Assembly (NCBI GenBank): GCA_016721425.1
Contig: JADKID010000012.1
Coordinates: 62,001 to 126,000, forward strand
DNA: 64,000 nucleotides
Direction: 5' to 3'
Source of the DNA: Bryobacterales bacterium
Lineage (GTDB): Bacteria; Acidobacteriota; Terriglobia; Bryobacterales; Bryobacteraceae
Shown here: positions 8,217-16,301 of the stretch, piece by piece
How the letters are laid out: the number at the start of each line of letters is the position of its first letter
How positions within the stretch are numbered: the first letter of the stretch is position 1
Made by a program: the position numbers and the translations under genes
Notes under the pieces: model-generated
The model's input: the letters and a program-made list of their open reading frames with translations, nothing else
What the model was told of the DNA's origin: nothing
Databases searched by the model: none

Positions 8217-8771
8217 CTAGCGTACAGATTCAGGAATAGCCAGCGTAACGCTAAACGCGCCCCGCAATTCCCCAGCCTTATACCCCGTCGCTTTGTCACG
8301 CGGGTATCGCTCACTGAGCAATGCGCTGACTTCGGCCCCAATTTGGCCCGGCCCGCCGTGGCAGCTCAGACACATCGCCTGCGTCTGGATCGGTTTCAGA
8401 TAACGCAGATACCGCTTGCCGTTCTCCGTCACCGTCTCCGCCACCTCTTTCGCCGGAACACTCGCCGCCGCCCACTCCCGCAGCTTCGCCGCCTCCCATT
8501 CGTCCGGCTGGTCCTTCCGGTTGCGGTACTTCAGACTCACCCGCCGGATCTCCATGCCCTTTTCCCGCGCATACTCCTCCGTCACTACTTGCGCGTTCTC
8601 GGAACACGATCGCACCGCCGCCTCAAACCCGCCCTTCTTCAACTCTTCCGCCAGCAACTGCTTCAGCACTTCCCCCAGGCCCGCCGCCGCCGCTGCTGCC
8701 CGCTCACGCGGCGTGGGTTCCTGGGCCCACGCCGCGCCCGCAATCAATAACACCGCCCAAGTCACTCTCAT
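8217..8771 (-). CDS. Secreted DUF3365 (Tll0287-like) c-type haem protein
   Basis: The 184-residue product has a clean signal peptide (MRVTWAVLLIAGAAWA, cleaved before QEPTP) and one haem c attachment motif, CLSCH (134-138), in the context usual for DUF3365/Tll0287-like domains, which bind one haem in a PAS-like fold. I prefer the ATG at 8771 because GAGG lies 6 nt upstream, overlapping the end of the peroxidase gene. A TTG 12 bp earlier is possible. It lies in an operon directly after the di-haem peroxidase gene, so a periplasmic electron-transfer or redox-sensing role alongside that enzyme is likely. This link is inferred from position. Confidence 0.83.
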   Translation of the reverse strand: MRVTWAVLLIAGAAWAQEPTPRERAAAAAAGLGEVLKQLLAEELKKGGFEAAVRSCSENAQVVTEEYAREKGMEIRRVSLKYRNRKDQPDEWEAAKLREWAAASVPAKEVAETVTENGKRYLRYLKPIQTQAMCLSCHGGPGQIGAEVSALLSERYPRDKATGYKAGELRGAFSVTLAIPESVR

Positions 8772-8779
8772 CCCAATCC

Positions 8780-9811
8780 TCAATCAGCGCTCGCCCTCGG
8801 CGTGCTCGCCGTCGAGGCCGGCAGCTTCGGCTTGGCAATGTAGTTCAGCGGCACTTCGCCCGTCAGAGACTTCAACCACGCCCCGATCGAGCCCACTTCC
8901 GCCGCCGTCAGCTTCATCCCCAACTGGTAGTCGCCCATCGCGCTGATCGCTTCCGCCAGCGTCTTCGTCTGCCCGTTGTGCAGGTAAGGACCCGTCTTTT
9001 CCACGTTCCGCAGCGAGGGCACCTTGAAATAGAACTTCTCCGCCTCGCTCTTCGTCACCTTCGCCCGCCCAACGTCCTTGGTATCCGGGTAGGGCTTCAC
9101 CACGCCCAGCTTCTGGTACATCGAGCCGCCCAGCAATACCCCGGAATGGCACGCCGCGCACCCCGCCTCCGTGAACTTCAGAAAACCAGCCTTCTCCACA
9201 TCCGTCAACGCCTTCTGGTCCCCCGCCAGAAACTTGTCCCACCGCGACGGCGTGATCAAGCCCCGCTCAAACGCCCCAATCGCGTTCGCCATGTTGTCGT
9301 AGGTCACCGCATCCTTCGTCCCCGGAAACGCCTTCGCAAACAGCGCCACGTATTCAGGCATCGATTTCAACACAACAATCACGCTCTTCTCGTCCGGCAT
9401 CGCCATCTCCACCGGATTCAAAATCGGACCCTTCGCCTGCGCCTCCACATCCTTCGCCCGCCCGTCCCAAAACTGCGCCATATGGCCCGCAGCATTGTAG
9501 ACCGTCGGTGAGTTGCGGTCGCCCCTCTGCCCCTTGTGGCCTTCCGACGTCGCTTCATTGTCCACGCCATACTTGTCCAGCATGTGGCACGAGTTGCACG
9601 AGAACTTCTGGCTCTTCGAGAGCCGGTGATCATAGTAGAGCATCCGCCCCAGGTCGATCTTGGCCAGCGACGACGGATTCGCAGCCGATTCCATTGAGCT
9701 CGGCAGCGGCTTAAATGCCCTCAGTTTCGCGGCCGGGATCTCCACCGCGGCTGCGCTGAAAACACCGATCATCGTGAAAAAAAATGTGGTGAGAAAAAGT
9801 GTTCGCTTCAT
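8780..9811 (-). CDS. Di-haem cytochrome c peroxidase (CcpA/MauG family)
   Basis: A 343-residue periplasmic protein with a signal peptide (1-22) and two haem c motifs, CNSCH (72-76) and CAACH (218-222), spaced as in bacterial di-haem peroxidases. The N-terminal haem region carries DLGRMLYYDHRLSKSQKFSC and the RNSPTVYNA segment. The C-terminal region has FKVPSLRNVEKTGPYLHNG, which holds the conserved loop of the family. These enzymes reduce H2O2 with electrons from small cytochromes, while MauG-type members oxidise protein residues. It is the first gene of a three-gene minus-strand operon, divergent from the tetR gene at 9944. The last 20 residues are low-complexity and probably unstructured. 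Confidence 0.92.
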   Translation of the reverse strand: MKRTLFLTTFFFTMIGVFSAAAVEIPAAKLRAFKPLPSSMESAANPSSLAKIDLGRMLYYDHRLSKSQKFSCNSCHMLDKYGVDNEATSEGHKGQRGDRNSPTVYNAAGHMAQFWDGRAKDVEAQAKGPILNPVEMAMPDEKSVIVVLKSMPEYVALFAKAFPGTKDAVTYDNMANAIGAFERGLITPSRWDKFLAGDQKALTDVEKAGFLKFTEAGCAACHSGVLLGGSMYQKLGVVKPYPDTKDVGRAKVTKSEAEKFYFKVPSLRNVEKTGPYLHNGQTKTLAEAISAMGDYQLGMKLTAAEVGSIGAWLKSLTGEVPLNYIAKPKLPASTASTPRASAD

Positions 9812-9908
9812 AAAGGATCATCCAGTCTGAATTTATCATCATGCGCCAAATCCGCGCCCGCTGCAAGCGTACCGCGTCGCTCCAACTTGCAGAATACCCT
9901 TGATTTCC

Positions 9909-9921
9909 TGAACAGCGTTCA
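9909..9921. promoter_or_regulatory. TetR operator copy 1 (palindrome TGAACAGCGTTCA)
   Basis: TGAAC-AGC-GTTCA is a perfect inverted repeat 22 bp before the tetR start. It matches the palindrome at 11051-11063, and the agreement continues to TGAACAGYGTTCANTAA. It falls in the spacer of a weak candidate promoter (TTGATT at 9900-9905, TAACCT at 9923-9928). Autoregulation by the TetR product is the simplest reading. Confidence 0.65.
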
Positions 9922-9943
9922 TTAACCTGAGAAGGGAAGCAGT

Positions 9944-10558
9944 ATGGGTACCCACGAACGCCGCTCTCGCGAAAAAGACGAGCTCCGCCGCAAAATCCTC
10001 GACGCCGCCACCCGCATCTTCATCGAAGAAGGCTATGAGAATGTCTCGATGCGCAAAATCGCCGATAGCATCGAATACGCCCCTTCCACCATCTACCTCC
10101 ACTTCCGCGACAAAGTCGATCTCGTTACCAGCATCTGCATCGAGGCCTTCGCCGAGCTCGATCGCCGCCTCGATTCCATCATCGGTCAGGGCCTGCCTCC
10201 CATGGAGACCCTCCGCCTCGCTCTCCGCGAATACATCCAGTTCGGCCTCGATCACCCCGCCTACTATGTCTTTGTCTTCTGCACACCCCAGTACGTCTTC
10301 AAAGACATCGACCCCACCAGCTTCTCCAACATCCACACCTGCGCCATGGGCTCCTTCCAGCGCCTCCGTACCGGCATCCAGTCCTGCATGACCAACGGCG
10401 ATATGCCCGCCGGCGACGTCGAATCCATCTCCCAATCCATCTGGCTCTGCGTCCACGGCGTCACCTCCGGCCTCGTCGTCGATTGCGGCTTCCCCTTCAT
10501 CGATCGCGAACGCCTCATCGACGAATCGCTCCTCCGCATCCTCAAAGGCGCCGCCTAG
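9944..10558 (+). CDS. TetR/AcrR-family repressor of the adjacent ABC export operon
   Basis: The 204-residue protein has the typical TetR N-terminal helix-turn-helix (about 14-60: ILDAATRIFIEEGYENVSMR, then KIADSIEYAPSTIYLHFRDK) and a helical ligand/dimer domain (about 65-200) rich in aromatic residues and Cys (FVFCTPQYVF, WLCVHGV), which suggests a hydrophobic effector. The start is preceded by GAAGGGAAG. It stands upstream of, and in the same direction as, the permease-ATPase-HlyD-TolC operon. An almost identical 17-bp palindromic sequence occurs before both, which strongly suggests that it represses itself and the exporter until a toxic or signalling compound binds. Confidence 0.9.
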   Translation: MGTHERRSREKDELRRKILDAATRIFIEEGYENVSMRKIADSIEYAPSTIYLHFRDKVDLVTSICIEAFAELDRRLDSIIGQGLPPMETLRLALREYIQFGLDHPAYYVFVFCTPQYVFKDIDPTSFSNIHTCAMGSFQRLRTGIQSCMTNGDMPAGDVESISQSIWLCVHGVTSGLVVDCGFPFIDRERLIDESLLRILKGAA

Positions 10559-10903
10559 CCGGCTTCCACCCGCGCTGCGCGGAATCGAGCCACGCGGCCC
10601 TCCGGAACCGAGCCGCGACCGTCAGGGAGCGGTCCACGAAAGCCCCGAAAATCCTCCCACCTCCAAAAACCAGCCCCAACCGAAAAGCCGGTCACAGGGG
10701 TTGATTCTCATATTTTTCAACAACATAACCCGCGAAGCGCTTGACACCCCAAGGTAAGCTCGTCTGTAGGGGATGACTTCGCTGCGCAGCTTCGATCCCT
10801 TCGCCTTCAGTAGAGCGTCAGCCGCAAAGACGTGGCTGATTCCCCTAGCGGGCCGCCGTTTAGGACGGCGCGTCATAGACCGGTTCTCGTCCCGATCAGC
10901 TCG

Positions 10904-10933
10904 AAAAAATTCGGGGGGCCCTTAAGCCCCCCG
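10904..10933 (-). terminator. Orphan rho-independent terminator reading leftwards
   Basis: CGGGGGGC (10912-10919) pairs with GCCCCCCG (10926-10933) around CCTTAA. On the minus strand the stem is followed after two bases by six U (10909 to 10904), the textbook intrinsic terminator form. No minus-strand gene lies to its right before the divergent-facing ABC promoter at about 11022. Confidence 0.65.
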
Positions 10934-11021
10934 GGCGATTACCCTCCCGATGGTGTCCGTCGGGCCTCCGCTTACCCCTGTCCGCCTCCTTTCCACACGG
11001 AACACCGCCGTGCGAAATATC

Positions 11022-11063
11022 TTGACTCCAGCCGAGCTCTTGCCGCATCATGAACAGTGTTCA
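11022..11063 (+). promoter_or_regulatory. Promoter of the ABC export operon with TetR operator copy 2
   Basis: TTGACT (11022-11027) is a good -35, and CATCAT (11046-11051, 18-bp spacer) is a fair -10. The 13-bp palindrome TGAACA-G-TGTTCA (11051-11063) starts on the last base of the -10 element, a position where a bound repressor would block RNA polymerase. It matches the palindrome before tetR. The operon start codon follows at 11098 with AAAGG at 11083-11087. Confidence 0.65.
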
Positions 11064-11097
11064 GTAAGTAACCGATTGATACAAAGGCAACGCTGTT

Positions 11098-12225
11098 ATG
11101 CTCACCCTCGCCTGGAAAAACCTCTTCCATGACAAAGTCCGCCTCGTCGTCACACTCGTCGGCATCGTCTTTGCCCTCGTCCTGATCCTCATCCAGTTCG
11201 GCCTCTTCCTCAGCTTCATGGATACCAGCGCCAACATCGTCGAACATAGCCGCGCCGATCTCTGGATCTCCTCCCCCAAAATCCCCCACGTCAACGGCGG
11301 TTCCCCCATGGCCGAATCCCAGCGCTGGAAAGCCCTCCAGGTCCCCGGAGTCCAACGCGCCGATCGCTTCATCCTCGCCTGGGTGCCCTGGAAACTCCCC
11401 TCCGGCGCCATCGAGCAAGTGCAGGTCGCCGGCTTCCTTCTCGATGGCGACATGGGCCGACCATGGAACATCGTCGCCGGCTCGGTCGAGGCCCTCCGCG
11501 CCGAAGACACCGTCATCGTCGACGAGATCTACAAGGAAAAGCTCGGCGTCACCCGCCTCGGCCAGGTCGTCGAGATGTCCGGCCGCCGCGCCCGCGTCGT
11601 CGGTTTCACCCACGGCATCCGCAGCTTCACCACCTCGCCCTATATCTTCACCAGCTTCAAAAACGCCCTGAACTACTCGCCGGGCATGACAGAGAAAGAC
11701 ACCGTCTACTTCCACATCAGGGTCGCACCGGGCTTCACCCCCGCCCAGGTCAAGCGCTCTCTCCAGCAGATGCTGCCGCAGTTCGACATCTACACCAACG
11801 ACGAGATGCTCTCCAAAACCCGCACCTACTGGGTCTTTGAAACCGGCGCCGGCATCACCACTCTGATGGGCGCCATCCTCGGCCTCATCGTCGGCATCGT
11901 CGTCGTCGCCCAAACCATCTACGCCGCCACCGTCGATCACATCCGCGAGTTCGGCACCCTCAAGGCCATGGGCGCCTCCAACATGAGGATCTACGAGGTG
12001 ATCCTCGCCCAAGCCGCCATGAGCGCCGTCATCGGCTACACCTTCGCCATCGCCATCGCCTACTTCGTCTCCCAGGGCAGCCAGGGCGGCAACGCCCCCA
12101 TCGCCCTCCCGCCCCAGGTGGCCGCCGGTACGCTCCTGCTGGCCATCGGCATGTGCGCCGGGGCATCCATCATCTCCATCCGCAAAGCCACCACCATCGA
12201 TCCGGCGATGGTCTTCCGAGGGTAA
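11098..12225 (+). CDS. ABC transporter permease, FtsX/DevC type
   Basis: This 375-residue inner-membrane protein has one N-terminal transmembrane helix (about 15-40), a large periplasmic domain (about 41-260, MacB/DevC-like) and three C-terminal helices (about 265-290, 315-340, 345-365). The EFGTLKAMGASN motif between helices 2 and 3 is the hallmark of FtsX-family permeases, at the contact with the ATPase. With the following ATPase, HlyD-type adaptor and TolC-type channel it forms a DevBCA-like tripartite exporter that moves hydrophobic compounds, glycolipids or peptides from the inner membrane or periplasm to the outside. It is the first gene after the TetR-controlled promoter. Only 4 bp separate it from the ATPase gene. 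Confidence 0.9.
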   Translation: MLTLAWKNLFHDKVRLVVTLVGIVFALVLILIQFGLFLSFMDTSANIVEHSRADLWISSPKIPHVNGGSPMAESQRWKALQVPGVQRADRFILAWVPWKLPSGAIEQVQVAGFLLDGDMGRPWNIVAGSVEALRAEDTVIVDEIYKEKLGVTRLGQVVEMSGRRARVVGFTHGIRSFTTSPYIFTSFKNALNYSPGMTEKDTVYFHIRVAPGFTPAQVKRSLQQMLPQFDIYTNDEMLSKTRTYWVFETGAGITTLMGAILGLIVGIVVVAQTIYAATVDHIREFGTLKAMGASNMRIYEVILAQAAMSAVIGYTFAIAIAYFVSQGSQGGNAPIALPPQVAAGTLLLAIGMCAGASIISIRKATTIDPAMVFRG

Positions 12226-12229
12226 CGCC

Positions 12230-12922
12230 ATGATCGAAATTCGCAATCTCGTCAAGACTTACGGCAAGGGCAGCGCCGCCGTCCACGCCCTCAACGGAGT
12301 CGATTTCGACGTCGCCGCCGGCGAGGTCGTCATGCTCATGGGCCCCTCCGGCAGCGGCAAAACCACACTGCTCTCCGCCATGGGCTGCATCCTCCAGGCC
12401 ACCTCCGGCTCCATCCAAATCGACGGCCGCGAGATCGTCGGCCTCCCCGAAAGCAAACTGCCCAGGATCCGCCTGGAGCACTTCGGCTTCATCTTCCAGG
12501 GCTTCAATCTCTTCCCCGCCCTCACCGCCCGCGAAAACGTCGAGCTCTCCCTCAAGCTCAAGGGCGTCTCCTCCTCCCAGTGCCGCCGCCGCGCCACTGA
12601 GCTCCTCGAACAGGTCGGCCTCGGCGACAAGCTCAAGACCCACCCCGCCGATCTCAGCGGCGGCCAGAAACAGCGCATCGCCATCGCCCGCGCCCTCGCC
12701 GGCGATCCGCCCATCATCCTCGCCGACGAGCCCACCGCCGCGCTCGACTCCCACTCCGGCCAAACCGTCATGGAACTCCTCACCGCCCTCGCCCGCCAGC
12801 GCCAACGCGCCGTCGTCGTCGTCACCCACGACAACCGCGTGCTCCACTACGCCGATCGCACCGTCCACATCGCCGACGGCCGCATCGCCAACCACTTCGA
12901 AGAAGGAAGGACCGCCGCATGA
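12230..12922 (+). CDS. ABC transporter ATP-binding protein (LolD/MacB/DevA type)
   Basis: A 230-residue cytoplasmic ATPase with Walker A GPSGSGKTT (38-46), Q-loop FIFQGFNLFPALT (about 88-99), signature LSGGQKQR (142-149), Walker B IILADEP (162-168) and H-loop VVVTHD. The FQGFNLFPALTARENVELSL stretch is typical of the MacB/LolD/DevA subfamily, which powers extrusion by FtsX-type permeases rather than import. It sits between the permease and adaptor genes, and its stop overlaps the adaptor start (ATGA at 12919-12922). Confidence 0.94.
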   Translation: MIEIRNLVKTYGKGSAAVHALNGVDFDVAAGEVVMLMGPSGSGKTTLLSAMGCILQATSGSIQIDGREIVGLPESKLPRIRLEHFGFIFQGFNLFPALTARENVELSLKLKGVSSSQCRRRATELLEQVGLGDKLKTHPADLSGGQKQRIAIARALAGDPPIILADEPTAALDSHSGQTVMELLTALARQRQRAVVVVTHDNRVLHYADRTVHIADGRIANHFEEGRTAA

Positions 12923-13953
12923 AAAAGACAATATGGATCCTCACCGTGCTACTCGCCGCCGCGGCAGTCGCCCTCGCCGTCGCCTCCCGCCAGCAGCCAA
13001 CCGCCACCGCCCCCGCCGCCGCCGCCGCCGGCCCCAGACAGACTCCGTTCATCGCCGCCGCTGGCCGCGTCGAGCCAGCCAGCGAAGAGGTAAAGATCGG
13101 AGCCGAAATGGACGGCAAGCTCGCCCGCGTCGCCGTCGAGGAAGGCGATGCCGTCCGCCGCGGCCAGGTCGTGGCCACCCTGCAAAACGGCGAATTCATC
13201 GCCCGCGTCGATCTCGCCAAAGCCACCCTCCGCGAGCGCGAGGCCCAGCTCGAACGCCTCCGCAACGGCGCCCGCGTCGAAGAGAAGCGCGAGGCCGAGG
13301 CCCTCCTGCGCGAGGCCGAGGCGCAGCACACCATCGCCCGCAGCGAGCGTGACCGCCGCCAGAATCTACTCGATCGCGGCGCCATCTCCCGCAGCGAATT
13401 CGACTTCGCCGCCCGCGACGTCGAAACCTCCCGCGCCCGCCTCGATGCCGTCCGCGAGCGCCTCTCCGTCGTCCGCACCCAAACCCGCCCCGAAGACCTC
13501 AAGCGCGCCGAGGCCGACATCGCCAACGCCGAAGCCCTGCTCGCCGAGGCCCAGGCCATGGTCGAGAAGACCATCATCCGCGCACCCCTCGATGGCCGCG
13601 TGCTCCGCCGCTATCGCAAGGCCGGCGAGAGCGTCTCCGGCAAAGGCGATACCCCCGTCGTCTCGCTCGGAGACCTGCGTACCCTGCGCGTCCGCGTGGA
13701 TGTCGACGAGACCGACGTCGCCCGCCTCCACATCGGCCAGCCCGCCTGGGTCACCGCCGATGCCTACGGCGACAAACGCTTCACCGGAAAGGTGGTGCGC
13801 ATCGGCCAGGCGCTAGGCCGCAAGAACATCCGAACCGACGAGCCCACAGAACGAGTCGATACCAAGATCCTCGAGACGCTCGTCGAACTCGACCCCGGCC
13901 AGACCCTGCCCATCGGCCTGCGCGTCGATGCCTTCCTGGAGGTCCAGCGGTGA
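12919..13953 (+). CDS. HlyD-family periplasmic adaptor (DevB-like membrane fusion protein)
   Basis: The 344-residue protein has an N-terminal membrane anchor (about 5-22), a lipoyl half-motif (EVKIGAEMDGKLARVAVEEG, about 55-74), a long alpha-helical hairpin (about 88-215, strongly charged Arg/Glu/Ala coiled coil), the second lipoyl half (TIIRAPLDGRVLRRYRKAGE) and a beta-barrel domain. It bridges the permease to an outer-membrane TolC channel. Its start overlaps the ATPase stop, and its own stop overlaps the GTG start of the TolC gene, so the operon is tightly coupled. Confidence 0.92.
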   Translation: MKKTIWILTVLLAAAAVALAVASRQQPTATAPAAAAAGPRQTPFIAAAGRVEPASEEVKIGAEMDGKLARVAVEEGDAVRRGQVVATLQNGEFIARVDLAKATLREREAQLERLRNGARVEEKREAEALLREAEAQHTIARSERDRRQNLLDRGAISRSEFDFAARDVETSRARLDAVRERLSVVRTQTRPEDLKRAEADIANAEALLAEAQAMVEKTIIRAPLDGRVLRRYRKAGESVSGKGDTPVVSLGDLRTLRVRVDVDETDVARLHIGQPAWVTADAYGDKRFTGKVVRIGQALGRKNIRTDEPTERVDTKILETLVELDPGQTLPIGLRVDAFLEVQR

Positions 13954-15209
13954 GCCGTCTCCTTCTCCTGATACTGCTCGCCCTGCCTCTGGCCGCCGAG
14001 CGCCTCACCCTGGCCGGCGCCCTGGCCGCCGCCGAAAAGTCGAGCCCCGAAATTCAGCAGGCGCGCCTCCGCGCACTTGAGAGCGAGGCGCAGACTCTGG
14101 TGGTCAAGTCCGGCCTCGGCCCGCAACTCAGCGCCGCCGCCGCCATCTCTTATCAGACCTCCAACCTCGCCGGCATCGGCGTCAGCGGCCCCGGCTTCCC
14201 TGCCCGCGTCGGCCCCTACCGCGTCTTCGATGCGCGCCCCCGCCTCACGCAGACCGTCCTCGATCTGCCTCTGCTCTCCCGCTATCGCGCCGAAAAAGAG
14301 CGCGCCGGCCAGTGGCGCGAAGACGCCTCCACCATCGCCGAGCGCACCCGCCTCGCCGTCATTGACGTCTACCTGCGCGCCCTCGCCGCGGACTCGCGCC
14401 GCCGCGCCGCCGCATCCCGTGTCGAAACCGCCGCCGCCGTCCTCCAACAGGTCCGCGACGCCGAGCAGGCCGGCACCTCGTCCAAGCTCGACGTGTCGCG
14501 CGCCCTGCATCGCTTGGAAACAGAACAGGCCACACTCGTTCTTGCCCGGCGGGATCGCGATTCCCTCCTCACCACTCTGAAGCGCACCATCGGTTTCGAA
14601 CAGGCCGCAGCCGTCGAGCTCGACGAGTTCCGCGCCACGCCCGAAGATCCGGCCGTCTCCCAACGCCCCGAAATGCGCGCCTTGGAAGCCAAACGCCGCG
14701 CCCTCCTCGAAGAGGCCCGCGCCGCCGCGCGCGAGCGCTGGCCCAAAGTCCAGGCCTTCGGTGACTATGGCGCCCTCGGCCAGGACCCCGCCAACGCCGT
14801 CAGCACCTACTCCGTCGGAGCCTCGGTCTCCATCCCTCTCTGGACCAATGGCCGCATCGAAAACGAGATCAAGGCCGCCAAACTCCGCCTCTCGCAGTGG
14901 GAGCAGGAAAAGCGCGCACTCGATCTCGCCATCTCCCAGGAAGTGGCCCAGGCGCTGATCGAGCGCGACTCCGCCCGCGAGGCCGCCGCCGTCACCGCCC
15001 GCGCCGCCGCCGCCGCCCACGAAACTCTGGAGCTCGCCCGCCTCCGCTACGGCGCCGGCCTCACCACCAACCTCGACGTCATCACCGCCCAGGGCAACCT
15101 CGCCCAGACCGAGGAGGAGGAGATCCGCACCCGCTACGACGGCCTGCTGGCCTCAGCCGCCCTCGCCCGCGCCCGCGGCGACGTCATGGCGTTTGTGAAG
15201 GAGCGATAG
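13950..15209 (+). CDS. TolC-family outer-membrane efflux protein
   Basis: The 419-residue product has a signal peptide (1-17, LLLLILLALPLAAE), then two repeats of the outer-membrane efflux domain with long Ala/Arg/Glu-rich helices (about 90-230 and 270-410). The second repeat ends in the usual LRYGAGLTTNLDVITAQGNL motif. It would form the trimeric outer-membrane duct for the exporter encoded just upstream. The start is a GTG (13950) overlapping the adaptor stop, with GGAGGT 5 nt before it. The 3' end overlaps the convergent VWFA gene by 26 bp. Confidence 0.92.
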   Translation: MSRLLLLILLALPLAAERLTLAGALAAAEKSSPEIQQARLRALESEAQTLVVKSGLGPQLSAAAAISYQTSNLAGIGVSGPGFPARVGPYRVFDARPRLTQTVLDLPLLSRYRAEKERAGQWREDASTIAERTRLAVIDVYLRALAADSRRRAAASRVETAAAVLQQVRDAEQAGTSSKLDVSRALHRLETEQATLVLARRDRDSLLTTLKRTIGFEQAAAVELDEFRATPEDPAVSQRPEMRALEAKRRALLEEARAAARERWPKVQAFGDYGALGQDPANAVSTYSVGASVSIPLWTNGRIENEIKAAKLRLSQWEQEKRALDLAISQEVAQALIERDSAREAAAVTARAAAAAHETLELARLRYGAGLTTNLDVITAQGNLAQTEEEEIRTRYDGLLASAALARARGDVMAFVKER

Positions 15210-16254
15210 CTCCTTCCATCCAGAATCCGGGCCGCGTCCGCACTACAGAGTTCAGTGGCATCTTGACCTTGACGGAAATGCGGTGGTATCCAATCTCGAT
15301 CTTCTCCGGCACGAAACTCAGTACGTATTGGGTGTGTACGTCCAACCCCAGCTTCTGGATCGCATCTTCCAACCCCTTCTGACGGCCGAACCCGAAGACC
15401 GCCCCGCCGGTCACCTCGCTCAGCACTTTCGTGGTGTCGTCCTTGGCAAGCCGGGCGAGCTCTTCCAATGCCGCGCCGAGATCCACGCGATGCTCGGGCG
15501 GCGGCCGGGGAGGCGCATTCGGCCGTTCGCGATCCAGGTACGGAGGCGAGTGGGGATCGTACCGGCCAGCCTTCGATTGCTGCGTCCCGGTCGGGAGGCG
15601 AACCACGGGAGTCGTTCCCGTGGTGAACGACGTCGCGAATGCGGAATAGGTAATTGCATAGACGGTCACCGCCGCCGTCTCAGCTTCCTTGACCACAGTC
15701 TCCAGGTCCGTTTCGCTGCCCCGGTCTCGTGTCTCCGAAATGAGCACTAGCACCCGCCGTGACCGATCCTTGGCACGCAGCGCACGGATTCCCTCCCATG
15801 CAGCGTCCAGCATGCGCCCCTTGCGTACCTCTCCGGGCTGCAATTGGGCAAAAGCCATGGATAGAAGGTCTTCGTTGTTCGTACACTGCTGACGCCACTC
15901 CACCCTCTCCGCAAATGCGATCACCCCGGCGCAGCCGCGCTCTCCGGTAACCACCGGCCGGATCATCGATCCGATCTTTCTGACCTTCTCCAGCACCGGG
16001 ATAGAGATCCCGGAAGTTTGCACCGCCACGATGAGCGCCAGGGGAGCGACGCCTGTGTCGAATGTGTCCAGCGAAAACTTTCGATTCTGGCCATCGACGG
16101 CAAGCTCAAAAGCTCCTGCCTCCAGACCCTCTACCGGCATGCCCTTGGCATCGGTGACGGCTACCGGGACTGTGACGAGCCGTGTTTGCACGTCGAACTT
16201 CGGCCATTGTGCGCACAGCGGACAGAGGGCTAGCCAGATTACAGATAGGCGCAT
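15184..16254 (-). CDS. Secreted VWFA-domain protein of the acidobacterial type
   Basis: A 356-residue protein with a short signal peptide (1-15, LWLALCPLCAQ-like), a beta-rich N-terminal part with TRLVTVPVAVTDAKGMPVEG (about 25-44) and a von Willebrand factor A fold (about 70-330), as in the VWFA-related family that is numerous in Acidobacteria. The usual MIDAS start DxSxS appears here as QTSGIS (about 80-85), so the metal-binding Asp seems to be missing, while RRVLVLISETRDRGS keeps the later part of the fold. A Pro/Arg-rich insertion lies at about 230-265. Function in the family is unknown, and adhesion is only a guess. The start is an ATG. Confidence 0.8.
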   Translation of the reverse strand: MRLSVIWLALCPLCAQWPKFDVQTRLVTVPVAVTDAKGMPVEGLEAGAFELAVDGQNRKFSLDTFDTGVAPLALIVAVQTSGISIPVLEKVRKIGSMIRPVVTGERGCAGVIAFAERVEWRQQCTNNEDLLSMAFAQLQPGEVRKGRMLDAAWEGIRALRAKDRSRRVLVLISETRDRGSETDLETVVKEAETAAVTVYAITYSAFATSFTTGTTPVVRLPTGTQQSKAGRYDPHSPPYLDRERPNAPPRPPPEHRVDLGAALEELARLAKDDTTKVLSEVTGGAVFGFGRQKGLEDAIQKLGLDVHTQYVLSFVPEKIEIGYHRISVKVKMPLNSVVRTRPGFWMEGAIAPSQTP

Positions 16255-16301
16255 CTTCTTTCCGCAGACGCCGCCGGGTCGGCATGCGTTTCATCTCATC
16301 C

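Larger units (their letters stand above)
10559..11097. other. 539-bp non-coding region between tetR and the ABC operon
   Basis: No convincing gene is visible. An 84-codon minus-strand frame (10622-10876) has no ribosome binding site, and I treat it as chance. The stretch holds an orphan intrinsic terminator on the minus strand (10904-10933), a GCGGGCCGCC/GGACGGCGCG local hairpin near 10850-10875 and, at its right end, the promoter and TetR operator of the ABC operon. This is long for such a compact genome, so an RNA gene is possible. Confidence 0.6.

Noticed and set aside
10622..10876. 84-codon minus-strand frame in the long intergenic region
   Set aside because: No start site, Arg-rich and without a hydrophobic core or known motif. 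More likely chance coding in non-coding DNA.
10972..12255. 427-codon open frame antisense to the ABC permease
   Set aside because: Composition is almost only Gly/Asp/Glu/Ala/Val with no domain. The permease on the + strand has FtsX motifs and operon context.
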